Position numbers and translations under genes: made by a program
NCBI RefSeq assembly: GCF_025370935.1
Contig: NC_133491.1
Location: forward strand, 12,034,248-12,098,247
Origin: Choristoneura fumiferana
Taxonomy: Eukaryota > Arthropoda > Insecta > Lepidoptera > Tortricidae
Length of the DNA stretch: 64,000 bases
Reading direction: 5' to 3'
Part shown: piece after piece, positions 32,350 to 43,362 of the stretch
Layout of the letters: each line of letters opens with the position of its first letter
How positions within the stretch are numbered: the first letter of the stretch is position 1
The notes under the pieces: generated by a model
Told to the model about the DNA's origin: nothing
The model's database searches: none
The model's input: only the letters and a program-made list of their open reading frames with translations

Positions 32350-33890
32350 CGACTGCTTCGGCTTGCTTGGAAATGTTTCTGTTACTGTGAAATTTTCGTT
32401 ACGCTATTATTTGTTGTTATCCTTTTTGTCATTTTTAGGCCTAGCTATGAAAATAAAGTCCAAAGGTGACAAACATTTTCATTCCACATCTACACAAGGC
32501 TATATCGACAAATTTGTATCGACATATTCCTATGCCTATTTGTTTTTTGCTATGTCTCTGGTAACATTTTCAGTTGTCAATCTAGTTCGCCTAATTTTGG
32601 GCTTAAGTACCCATAGGGGGAGGCCTTTGTTCTACATTAAACGTCTTCTGGATGATGATGACGACGAAATGTACTACCTTTGAAATTGCCTGTAGGTTCT
32701 TCACATATTCTGCGCAAACTTATTACCATTTTAACATGACACGTGCCAACGATGTAATAGCTCAAGAAAGGTGTGAAGCCCAACGCCCACCTGTGGGCAG
32801 CAGCTCGCTTGCAATCAGCGGACATAAAAGGAAATGCTAGTGAACATTTTTGCTTTAAACATGACATTTTCGTAATTTATGTCCGTACTTACCAGAAAAT
32901 AAGAGGATTTCTTTATAAGATTTCTTTGGTGCTCTGTGTATCTATTACGGCCCTTGAAACTGACTTGGAAACCCGTGGAAATTAAAAGATCCATGGTTCA
33001 ATATCTTAAAAACGGCTCAACTGATTTTAATTAAACATAGCTAGGAATTACCGTACTGAAATGCGATTTTATGTCAAAAAGGCCTCACTACGAGTATGAA
33101 GATAAGATTGACAGATGTCGATCGAGATCTTATAAGTTGGTCTTTTATTAATAATTTACTCAACTTAAAAGGAACGTACGAAATCAATAACACTGTAACC
33201 CAATAGTTTCAAATTGTGTTGTATTGTTAACGCAAAACGTTATTTTATGCTAATGGAGATAAAGACAATGGCAATCAACGGTGTGTTCACCCCAGCATGT
33301 AACATCCGGTCGGAATATATTTTGTAGGTACAACGTTCTTCATTACATTACAAAAAACCATTAGTGTGAGTTAAACTTATGAGAGGTTCCGTAACAGCAA
33401 TCATTTGTTAACTGTTTATGGAACTAGATCCTGAAATAAATTATTTATTATTATTTAATAATATCTGATTAGAAAAGGAGAGAATTTCCGAAAATTATCT
33501 GAAGAAGTTTCCGTACAATGAAACATTTAAATAGCTAGTTTTTTTTTATCGTGCTCCTTTATTAAAACTACACATTTGTTATAGGATTCCTGAAATTTAC
33601 AGGCAAAGAATTATGATTCTGACATTTTACGAAAATTTCCATTTTACATAAACCATTAGTTTCGAAGATATTAAGAGGGGAATAATCAATTTTCGTCTAT
33701 TTCCCGAAAATATCATCTAATATTAAAACTATAAAAAAAATATTTTTGAAATTCTTACAACAAGCTGTTCATTTGATGTGTAACACAATATAGATCGCAT
33801 ATTTTCGTCTATTTCCCGAAAATGTTACGTAAACCCATTAGTTTCGGAGATATAAAGCGGGGAATAAGTAATTTTCGTCTATTTCCCAAA
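32350..33890. repeat. Unassigned region with a triple direct repeat at 33690-33892
   Basis: ttttcgtctatttcccgaaa occurs near 33692, 33804 and (one change) 33871, and 'cattagtttcg(a/g)agatat' occurs twice, so two diverged units of about 180 bp are present. The ORF at 32315-32683 (+, 122 codons) starts in the MITE arm, has two hydrophobic segments and no recognised family; I do not call it a gene. Confidence 0.5.
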
Positions 33891-33909
33891 AATATAATAT
33901 TAAACGGGT

Positions 33910-34080
33910 GGTAGCTCTTAAACGGGTGAACCGATTTGAATGCGTTTTTTTTATTTGAAAGCAGGGTTTCTAGCGATGGTTCTTAGTCATGTTTTATCAA
34001 AATCGGTTGAGCCGTTTTTGAGATATTGAACTTTGAAGTGACAATGTCGCGGGTTTTCCAACTTTTTTTTGGTTAGATTA
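33910..34080 (+). repeat. AACCCCCGAC-family copy, 5'-truncated
   Basis: From 'agctcttaaacgggtgaacc' to 'gtcgcgggttttccaac'. It directly follows the triple repeat. Confidence 0.7.
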
Positions 34081-34325
34081 TTTTGACAAAATCACGCGTC
34101 TTCGTGAGTGGCACTAGGTATAGACGTGTAATAACGATTTAAAAGTTAAGCAGCCGATCCTCGTCATGCTTTGGGTTCTTACTGAACCCTAAAAAGTTGT
34201 ATAACAAATTACTTACATCCTACTATAGGAACTTATGTTAAGTGCGCCATTTTGATGCTCTATGTTGAAATTCCATAGGTACATGATTTGATAAAGGATA
34301 TGGGAATCTATTATTAAGCGAACTA

Positions 34326-34530
34326 GCTTGTCAAGTTGGCAATGCCGAGGCCATATAGCACGGAGAAAAGATAGCCGTTGGGGTCTAAAAGTTCTCGAAT
34401 GCAGACCGCGCTTCGGCAAGCGCAGCGTAGGACGTCCACCAACGAGATGGACGGGTGAATTGGGTAAAGCCGCGGGTTCACGGTGGATACAGGCTGCTTC
34501 CAACCAAAGTAACTGGAGGTCTATGGGGGT
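34326..34530 (+). mobile_element. RTE-type LINE C-terminal coding fragment
   Basis: In frame it encodes GRPPTRWTGELGKAAGSRW-like sequence, the conserved end of RTE proteins. It breaks off before the usual stop and (GAT)n tail. Confidence 0.8.
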
Positions 34531-34552
34531 TTTGGTCCGAGATCTTTCTTTA

Positions 34553-34769
34553 TAACCCCGGACGCAAAAAGAGGGGTGTTATAAGTTTGACCGCTATGTG
34601 TGTCTGTCTGTGGCACTGTAGCTCTTAAACGGGTGGATCAATTTGAATGCAGGTTTTCTAGCGATGGCTCTTAGACATGTTTTATCAAAACCGGTTTAGC
34701 CGTTTTTGAGATATTGAACTTTGAAGTGACAAAGTCGGGGGTATTCCAACTTTTTGTTGGTTAGGTTAT
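34553..34769 (+). repeat. AACCCCCGAC-ended repeat, complete
   Basis: Starts taaccccggacgcaaaaag and ends gacaaagtcgggggtattcc. It sits immediately after the RTE fragment. Confidence 0.8.
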
Positions 34770-34994
34770 TAGACCAAGTCTTTTTTTTTCAATTTCTTCT
34801 TGTTTCCTGATACTTGACACCTGATTTTTCAAAAACAAACTTTTTGGCACTGAATAGGTACCTATGTTAACAATTTATATATTTAGCCCTTTTTTCATCA
34901 CTTTCTGATAAGTCTGATATTTTACGGGACACATTTTAGTAATGCCATTCCGTCCGTTTATACAAAAGCAGCATCAGAGATATGCCACATATAA

Positions 34995-35070
34995 AATCAT
35001 CATCATCATCATATCAGCCGTTGGACGTCCACTGTTAGACATAGGCCTCCCCCATCAGGCCTGGTGCTTT
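34995..35070 (-). mobile_element. RTE-type LINE tail
   Basis: (ATC)n then tcagccgttggacgtccact and 'gacataggcctccccc': the RTE 3' end in minus orientation. Confidence 0.75.
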
Positions 35071-35092
35071 ACTCTGGAATAAATAAAAAATA

Positions 35093-35435
35093 TACCGGGT
35101 GTGGCTTGTAATTATAAGCAAATAATTTAAACATAGATCATACTCGTCAAAATGAACAACGTCTTTTAAAATAATTAGTTTTTTTTTAATTTTTATTACA
35201 CTTTAAAGTTTATTCGAAGAAGTAATGTAAAGCAAAATGCTTGATGTTTGTAGCGTGACAGGCGACGTCAGTTGTATTCTAGGATAGCGTACATTGATAG
35301 CAGTATTTAATTGGTATGAAAAAAGTAAAATCTAAAGACCCTATTTTTTTAAAAGTCGCTGATCTATTGTTGTTCAGATTGACGAGTACGATATATGTTT
35401 TAATTATTTGCTCGTATTACAGGCCACATCCTGTA
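35093..35435. mobile_element. MITE with about 67-bp terminal inverted repeats
   Basis: Left 'taccgggtgtggcttgtaat' pairs with right 'attacaggccacatcctgta', continuing through 'agcaaataatttaaacata' and 'tactcgtcaaaatgaacaac'. It is flanked by TA/TATA, which may be the target duplication. 343 bp, non-coding. Confidence 0.85.
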
Positions 35436-35849
35436 TACCTATACGTATCTTATAAGAGAATATTGTTAGTGGCAGTTTACTGGTAACCTATTTCATTCAT
35501 TAATGTTACATTGTAACTACAATAGAGTCGTTATTATCTTTACTCGTATTTGTTTCATTTTTACAAAGTAAAATGCGTTATCTTAACAACTTTTCTTAAT
35601 TCAACTAACCTTATCTTTTTATTTGACTGTACGATAAATGCTTGTTCTTGGGATGAGATACAACTCTATATTTAGATGCTGACTTAACTTTACCTAAACT
35701 TACTCGTTGAATCCTTGTTTAATTCTACATTGCAGATGAGTCAAAAGCAACTAAGTTTACATACAACGTATGTAATTCTATGTAAGTTAACTCTTTATTT
35801 TCTAAATAAGTAAGTACCAAACTGAGTAGGTATCGTTGTTTGTTTCGAT

Positions 35850-36240
35850 TTTACGCTTAGGCGTAGTGGTCTAGACCACTCAACGGATCGTGATGACATT
35901 TGGTATGGAGATAGTTAGATTCCCTAGAGATGGATGTTATAGTTTTTTTTTGTTTTTATTCAGGAAAAATGTGTACCTAATTCCAGCGAGTGCGATAGCA
36001 AAATTCTTCGCAGACGAACAACAACACAACAACAATTATTTGGTGTGGAGATAGTTTGAGATCCTGGGAAGCATAGCATAGTTTAAAGAAATTATAATGA
36101 TAAATAGCTATTCTGTATTTATGAATTTACATTTTATCCATTATGGCAAGCACATACAAAATGTATACCTACTTAACATTTGTAACATTCACCTATGTTA
36201 GCAAAATAGTTTTTTACGGAGTCGCGGGAAACAGATAGTT
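35850..36240 (+). repeat. Diverged Helitron-like remnant
   Basis: 'acatttggtatggagatagtt' occurs in two variants (35895 and 36038 regions) and a 'ggagtcgcgggaaacagatag' end lies near 36220. Too diverged to delimit. Confidence 0.45.
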
Positions 36241-36534
36241 TAGAGGTACATAGAATTTACAGATTATACTTAAGACAAACAGATGTACAAAGTGGACTAA
36301 TCGCATAATAGGATCTCTTTATCTTTGAACGATTGAAAGGACCGCAAAAACAAGTGTAGACACGCTATGACAAATTAAAAGATCTGGTACCTAAAAAGTT
36401 GTAAATAAGTGTAAATCAAAAGAAACAACACAGATACAAACCAGTTATAAATAAACATGAATTCGTACACAATAAACACATGTTCAAAAATCGTCAACGC
36501 GCGAACGCGTCGCTAAATCGTCGATTTTTAAAGT

Positions 36535-36606
36535 TATCGATAAGGTATCGTTTTTAGGACGTGCCGTGCCCCCCGCTTAGTAGAGTGAGCCAGCGTGCGA
36601 TCAGTT
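36535..36606 (+). promoter_or_regulatory. Core promoter: DRE (TATCGATA) and TCAGT initiator
   Basis: tatcgata at 36535-36542 is the full palindromic DREF-type site, with a second tatcg at 36547. tcagtt at 36601-36606 fits the arthropod initiator, with the start near 36603. A DRE 50-100 bp upstream of a TCAGT start is typical of insect housekeeping promoters. No TATA box at -30. The sequence is CpG-rich from 36545 to 36665, unlike its surroundings. Confidence 0.6.
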
Positions 36607-36979
36607 GGCCTCTAGCGCTCGCGGTGTGTGCGTGTCGATGCGTCGGCGCACGTTCATTCACCCCTAGCCGATCGTCAGCTGTCAAATTTGACGTTTCGTA
36701 ATCGTAACCAAGATTACATTGTAATCAAAGTGCACCAAAACTGAGTAACTCAACTTACATCGTTTTAGGATTGCGCTCGCGCGCATATTTTGACGTGCCT
36801 GTGTTGTGTTAGTGATGATTTCTGATTGTATCGAGTGCTGTGTTTTGTGTAAACTAGTTTTGGTGTTTGGTGTATGTTATGTTGTTATCATGTAATGTCG
36901 TTCGACGCTGATATGTCTATAATTAGCGAGCTGCGATGGCTGCAGGACGAGGAGTTGTTCGCTCTTTCGTTACAAAACG
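36603..36979 (+). CDS. Candidate first exon (5' UTR plus start of a host protein)
   Basis: After the initiator comes a GC-richer leader, then ATGs in one frame at 36874, 36895 and 36913. The 36895 start, with G at -3, gives MSFDADMSIISELRWLQDEE followed by LFALSLQN. A donor acg|gtaggt sits at 36979/36980, leaving one base of a split codon. The peptide is amphipathic and acidic, unlike the transposon sequences around it, and codon use is mostly GC-ending. I do not recognise the protein; the DEELFALSLQN stretch faintly recalls the ERIALFLQNEEF segment of CUEDC1-type proteins, but that is weak. Later exons must lie downstream. Confidence 0.5.
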
Positions 36980-38174
36980 GTAGGTTTCATTCACGTCGAC
37001 GATCCGGTTTTATTTTTCTGCCAATGACGTTGAATTGTAAGTGCGCGCCTTTAAAGTGTCTACCGACGCAAATCGTAACTTACCACTAAGCTGGCTGAGT
37101 TAATTACTTTACTGTTAGACCTTGTTTAGTGCCTTTGCAATAATTTTTAGCTTCTAGAGTTCACGACGAAACTTCCATCTCTTACAACAAACTAAGCACC
37201 GTGATAATCTGATAAGTATAACAAATCAAAACAATGTGTCTGATTTGCCTTAAGTAAAAAAAAAACACTAAGAGCTGCTAAAACGAAATATTTGCAAAAA
37301 AGCAATAACGTCGTAAGTGCAGTTACACTGTAAGGTCACTGGTAGGTTTTGGTCAATATTGTCGTACAATACCGAGGATGCGTGTGCGCTGAGAACGGTA
37401 GGTAAGTAGGAAATAATGCCCAAGGTGAGCTAGATTCTTGCCGGCCCGCCTGTTTGTTCGCCCAGAGGACTTCACGAGACGCAATATTGTAAAGTAGTTG
37501 ATTAAAAACATTGACTTGAATGCCAAATGCGAAATTCGCCTTAATTAATTTAAAATTTAGTAGGCTTTCTGAGACATTAAAGATAATAACCCTAGAGAGT
37601 TGCTTTAATACCTAAGTTAATGCTTAAATTTGCTACCGACAATTTAAAAGTAGGTATATGTTTTGTAGAAACAATTTGTTTTGTTTCAATGTTGCGTTTT
37701 TTTTACATTATGCTTCTAGGAAAGTTTTTAATAACATATTTGAGTAAGGTAACATTATTTATTTCAAAAATCAAAATGTCTTTATTGCGGTTATGGGTAA
37801 TAAAGTTTACTTTGTACTTACAATACAGATACATATTATATACAAATGCAAATTCATTAGTCCTGGTAGTATTAAGTTAGAACCTATACCTGTTATAAAA
37901 TAAAAGTGCTTATTCCGTGAATTATACTTTTTCCCTTTTTTCACATAATATAGTTTCAACTTTATCATGTAAAATTTGGCTGTTAAGTGCTTTTTAACTA
38001 TAAAACCGGCAATTAATTTAGACTCTACTATAGATATCTTATCGTGCACTGAGAAAAATAAAAACTAGGATAACATAAACTAAAAATATCAAAGTAGATT
38101 ATCAATGATACTTAGGTACACAAGTAAGTATAAATAATATCGTCAATAAGTACCTAAAGCCCTGTCTATGAGAT
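36980..38174 (+). other. Probable intron sequence, nothing further recognised
   Basis: Follows the candidate donor. AT-rich, with short ORFs only. Confidence 0.35.
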
Positions 38175-38396
38175 CTACCGTAAACTGCTTCAACTTTGCC
38201 TTCTGGCTCCAACATTGCCTTATTCGATTTAGAGTCGATAACTAGTAATCTTATAGGTTTAAAACTTTTATCTACACGGGAATTGTTATTACGGGGGGAT
38301 AAAAGTTTAAAAACCTAGAAGGGTGCTAGTTATCAACTCTAAATCGAATCAGGCAATGTTGGGGCCAGAGGGCAAAGTTGAAGCAGTTTACGGTAG
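38175..38396. mobile_element. Palindromic MITE, copy B (inverted relative to copy A)
   Basis: Ends ctaccgtaaactgcttcaac and gaagcagtttacggtag. Its reverse complement matches 14886-15091 with only a few differences. The perfect outer ctaccg/cggtag hexamer is not conserved in copy A, so it may be target sequence or true ends lost from A. Confidence 0.85.
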
Positions 38397-39539
38397 TAGT
38401 TAATTTGTTAAATTATAACTGAAATAGTTAATATAAATGTCGTGGTTTATGAAATACTCAATAGATGAAAAACCTACTATCATCTTTTTTCTTAATGATT
38501 TTAATTAAAGATGGCAACTAATAAGACAGTGACTAGCACTTCAACACCTACCTTAAATGTTTGTAAAAAAATCCCAACTCGATATTTCTAATTGGTAGCA
38601 CGTCGTCAAACCTTTATCCAATTCACTATTGTTGTAAAGTCGGTTCAATTTCTTTGATAATCGTAACACCCACGAGTCTTCGTTAGGCGTTCACAATTAA
38701 CAATAGACGTCACAATATCTTTGTAATGCCAGTCTTGATTTTGGAAACAAAACACTGTTACAAAAAGTCAAAAGAGTGCAACTCTGGGACTTGTTATAGT
38801 ACAATTACGTCGTTTTAGCCTCATCATGCTTATAATTTTATTTGAAAACTATTTTAGATGATTATGGTATTTTTTGATGACATTTGTATGCATTTTAACT
38901 ACTTTTTTGGCTTTTTAAAATACATACACGAATTAAATAAAAAGTACCTACTCTTAAAACCATCTAAGCTTCATGTTGTAAAGTTTATGCTACATGTAAG
39001 TTTAGTATTTGTATACTATTTAAAATAAAACAGCGACCACATAAGTTTCATTGGAAGAATTATTTTGAACATTCCTTATCGAAAATATAATTGTAATAAT
39101 ATAATATAAGTAACACTATTTGTTGTAGAATTCATTTATTTTACTGATGAAACCTAAGAGGCCTACCTACCTTTTTATTTTGAGTATAAAGTTAGAGCTT
39201 TTACCTTACACATGTGAGTTTAATCATACCAAAGTTGTAGGTAATTAATATTAAGTAAGGTTAAACATACATTTCAAAAGATTACCTAACCTTTTCGCAA
39301 AGTAGTCACCGGTTTGGCATTTGACTATCGTAATATGTATTTATATTTCGCTCTTGACATTGGCTTTTTGCTCTCTCAGTAAATATTACAAAACCCAAAT
39401 TATGTTGATTTAGCTAAGTGCATATTAAATTGAAATCCTGTTCGTAAATTTTATAATTCAATAAAGATTATATTTTTAATTAAAACTTAACTCATTCTTC
39501 GCAAGAAATTAAAGTTTTATTGATAGCAATGTCAAGATT

Positions 39540-39775
39540 GGTTTTTTGGAATCTTTTTGTATTTTTTATTTCAATTCCAAATTTTTACTTTTACGCTCAT
39601 TCCGTAAAACCTAAATTGAAAATACAAACTGAAATATAGATGCACAGAAAAACCAGAAAAATAAGACCAGCACTGGGAATCGAACCCAGGTCCTCGGTAT
39701 TCCGTACCGCGTGCTATACCGCTACACCACTGCTGGTCAACGGTACAGACACGAATTTCCCCTATGCACAATGCA
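39540..39775 (-). repeat. tRNA-headed SINE, most complete copy
   Basis: The tRNA-like head at 39738 down to 39665 (74 nt) folds well: acceptor gaccagc/gctggtc (7 of 7 pairs), T arm ctggg/cccag with loop ttcgatt, B box ggttcgattcc, A box tggtgtagcggt. The anticodon loop reads acggaat: GGA would be serine, but C replaces the universal T33, so it is unlikely to be a working tRNA. The body continues to 39540 with 'ggaatctttttgtatttttt'. Confidence 0.75.
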
Positions 39776-40013
39776 ATAGCAATGTCGTCAACATATAAAC
39801 TGTTATAAATAAAAATATCCTTACTGCAATGATAGTACTTGTCCTTTAAGATTAACTACTTAGTAAAGTAGTAAATTTCAGTTTAAAATTACTTGAATGA
39901 GATGTAACAAACCTTTTGTGATCCAAGTGTAAAATAATCGAATCTAACATTTACAGCTCACTATAATTTTACTCTACTTAAACTCACTATAATTTTACTT
40001 TACTTTTTCGTAC

Positions 40014-40054
40014 AACTGGAGAGGCCTATGTCCAGCAGTGGACTAAGATAGGCC

Positions 40055-40096
<42 letters not shown>
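40014..40096 (+). mobile_element. RTE-type LINE tail with long (GAT)n
   Basis: 'gaggcctatgtccagcagtgg' then 'ataggcc' and about 14 GAT units. Confidence 0.75.
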
Positions 40097-41120
40097 AATT
40101 TTACTCTTAAACAAAGTTACATAAAGTTAATATTCTTTTTGTGTCTAGCTTAATTGAAACCTTTTCATTCTAAGGTTCACTTCAAGTGATGATGACTAGA
40201 TCACTAAGTTAGTTTCTGCCATCCTAATAAAATTGACATTTGGTTTAGCTTTTACATCATTAGATTTGGCAGTTGATCTTAAATTCCGATATTTTACTAA
40301 ATTCTCATAAGAATTCCCAAAAAAGAAACAAAGTTTTCATTAACGTTTCATGAAAAAAAACCGTGCAAATTTCATGTTTCTAAATTTGATAGTTAAGGTA
40401 TGTAACTCAATCCCGTGGTAATATCGGTATAAAAGAAGCCTGTGTCATTTTAGATCTATTTATAAATGTCATCCAAATTTGGCCAGTCATTTTAGCGTGA
40501 AATATTAACCACACTCATACGCTTTCACCATTTAAACTTAATAAAACAAGATAGTAAATTAAAAAAAAGCAAAGATTCCCGCAACTACATACATCACGTA
40601 ATATTTTTAGGTAAGTATAAATAAGCATGTTTTTTTGACATTGGCAGCATAATATTATAAAAAAGGCAGTCTATCATTAGTGCAGTTACAGCTTGACGGA
40701 AGAAGCCAGTCCCAATCATAGCAAAAACGCTGTAATTACTCGTAATAACAAAGTATATCTAGTTACATGCTTGTGAACACTAATCTTAAGGTATCAATTT
40801 AAAGTAAAATTACTCCTCAGACCGCCTGTCTGGTCTAGTAGAATAAAAATAAAAGAAAGCCTAGATGGGTGTGTCTACGTCTGGACAGAACAATAAAGAC
40901 ATGCTCTGAGTATTTGAAAGTATGTGCGAGTAAATGCTGTAACTGTAGATAGCCGTTATGTTTTTGTTTTTGAATCGGTTGCTACTTGCAACCCAAAAAG
41001 AACCCGCAAATTGAAAAAAAAAATTGTACCTTAATTTAATGGATACTTTAAAATAAAATGACGGTGAACAACCTTGGCATAATTTATAAGAGATCGTTGA
41101 CGTCAAGTCGATGATCTCAG
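40097..41120. other. Unassigned; Helitron-like fragment at 40454-40512 (-)
   Basis: The minus-strand fragment carries 'tttcacgctaaaatgactgg' and 'gacatttataaat'. Otherwise AT-rich. Confidence 0.4.
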
Positions 41121-41244
41121 GTTGCGAAAAGCTTGCGAAAACTCGGTGTTAATTAACTATTCAGTTCTATTACAAAATGGAAATTTACGTCGGCAATTTG
41201 AAGCGTTGATTCATCTATTTGTTCCTCAGAAGGAAGAAATTGAG
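41121..41244 (+). CDS. Candidate internal exon, weak
   Basis: Acceptor gatctcag at 41120 and donor gag|gtaggt at 41244/41245 enclose 124 bases open in one frame: the last base of a split codon plus 41 codons, with LRKACENSVLINYSVLLQNG then FEALIHLFVPQKEEIE. It would need a preceding exon ending in two extra bases, which fits the first exon at 36.9 kb only if that exon used the weaker donor tag|gtttca at 36983/36984. Codons are AT-ending, so codon bias gives no support. Product unknown. It could be chance or an old transposon piece. Confidence 0.25.
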
Positions 41245-43164
41245 GTAGGTAGACTTATTATGATTCAGTTGAAAGAAAAGCTTTTTGTCTACAATAAAAC
41301 AAAGGCGTTTTGAAAGTATAGCATTAGATTTATTGTCTTTGATATTATTATCTAAATCTCAACATACACTGTAGAAGTCTTTCGTAAATTTTGTAATGTA
41401 AGCTACAAATGAAATACAATTTGATTTCTCGTGAATTCACATACCTATATGTTTGTATGTACTATAACATTCATTAAAAGGAAATATTTATTATTTAAAT
41501 TTATCAACAAGAAACCAAAAGAAGCCTTAGACAACTTAACCAAAAATCTATAATTACATAAAATTGTATAACGAAAACCTTAAAATGTACTCGTTCTGTG
41601 TTTCATTCTTTGGTATGAAATAGAAGGCCCACAAGCAGGCTGGTCATCTAATTCAAAGAGCAACTACCGCCGCTCATAAACACCCATAGCATAAGTAAAA
41701 GTACGGGTGCGTTATCGGCCTTAGAGAACAAACTAGACTCGTTTATTGAATATCTCTGAGTTGTACTGATCCGGAAATATTATCGAAGATTGCAAAGTTT
41801 TACTGTTTCATGTCATTATTTTGCATCAATCTTGTTGCAAAAGCTCCTCTAAAGCTATCCTGTACTTCATATCATTATCTGTCATTTGAACTCATCCTAA
41901 CATTTGCCTAAAGTCCTATAATCATTGTGTCATGATGATGTCACATACAACGCGCCGGCGCACGTCGAATAGTAAACAGATACAACACAATGTATAGATA
42001 AATTGTAATGAATAGATCGGAATGTCAGCGATACGACTACGTCAATATGCTCTCTGCAAGCTGTGTAAAGCTTTGGTTTGTGTGAGTAATTTATAAATGC
42101 GAATCTTTTAAAAATACAGTATGCTTAGGACAGTGTAACTTAGTTAATGTGTACCTTCATGTCGTTTATCACAATACTTGACGTGCCACATCAAAATTTT
42201 TACTTTTTGAAAGAGTTTTACTAACTAACATCTCATTTGAAGAAAAAAAAGATCGCTAATGTTTTACTGCTCCGAAATGCTATAGCCTGTGGTATAATGG
42301 TATAGTATGTATCATTTCTAAGGTATCTGAAGGATACCCAATTTGACCTTACTACTATGTAAACTTCTATGGTCTGTTCGTCCATTCGTCTAACACAAGA
42401 TTGTATCTTTTGGCCCGTAACAGCTATAAACATTTGAAATATCCAGAGAATTTATGTAACTATGCCTACAATAATAAAAGTTTCAAATTAGAGCTTAGGA
42501 GGCTTATATTCATGAAACTGCAGAAACTCGTTTTCTGATATGATGGTACGTTTTCAGTTAGAATCGCACTTGACTTATTTTTATTAGTCTTCCTGATTTG
42601 AAGACGGGAAACAATCGTAATTTTTTGGGGGTTTTTACGCAACCTTTTGTAACCTTGTTTGTTTGTTTTGTTTTTTATGTTACCTTCAGATTCCATTAAA
42701 CCGATTGAAAACACTTGATAAACAAACCAATATTGAAGCTGTAAATCACCAACAAACAGACGATGAAAATCATCATTACGTTAATTGAGAATATTTGACT
42801 AAAATTGTTCTTACATGTCTTTGCCATTGAAACTTATTTGTCAACAAATAATGAGTTCCTGGTCATTTGCAAGTAAAACGCTGTAACTTTAGTTACAACC
42901 TTTTTAAAGGTTTAAGAATTTGCTAATATGGATCTCTTAGAGTTGTAAATAATCTGACCAGTTTTCAATTATTATGGGTAGTTAAATCGTCCTAAGCTCG
43001 TCCCGCAGTAGGTACAACCTTTGCACAATAAATTCCTTAGTGACTTCCTTGATGTAACTACGATGGCTTACTGAGATAAGATTTTATTGCAGGTGCAACA
43101 TAAATTTTAATATAAACGAAAGCTAGAAAAGAAAGAAGGAAGCAAAATAAACAAGTAAAAATAC
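41245..43164. other. Unassigned; possible retroposon piece near 41625-41725
   Basis: 'gcccacaagcaggctgg...cgccgctcataaacacccatagc' resembles 3' parts of lepidopteran retroposons; not verified. The ORFs at 42233-42433 and 42466-42714 (-) have no recognisable family. Confidence 0.35.
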
Positions 43165-43236
43165 ATGCCACGGTCACGAAATGGTCTAAATCAGCATAAT
43201 GCTCTATTTGCGAACGGCGCTGGTTTTCCCTTCGGA
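43165..43236 (+). repeat. Retroposon 3' fragment shared with 59048-59131
   Basis: 'gtcacgaaatggtc', 'aaatcagca', 'tgcgaacggcgctggt' and 'ggaccat' are common to both. Here the (GAT)n tail is absent because the next MITE begins at once. Confidence 0.65.
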
Positions 43237-43242
43237 CCATCA

Positions 43243-43362
43243 GAGGCCGTATCGTCTAACGTTTCTGAAGCCCACGATCGCAATCAAATGACAGATTTCG
43301 CATACAAAAACTGTCATTTGATTGCGATCGCGAGCGTCAGAAACCTTAGGCAATACGGCCTC
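43243..43362. mobile_element. Fold-back MITE
   Basis: gaggccgtatcgtctaacgt/...aggcaatacggcctc ends. 'gatcgcaatcaaatgaca' and 'tgtcatttgattgcgatc' face each other. About 120 bp; relative at 8855-8976. Confidence 0.85.

Noticed and set aside
32315..32683. 122-codon ORF with hydrophobic segments
   Set aside because: It starts inside a MITE arm, has no splice context or codon bias, and ends in a poly-Asp microsatellite.
34213..34503. Minus-strand ORF of 96 codons
   Set aside because: Antisense of the RTE C-terminal coding fragment at 34326-34530.
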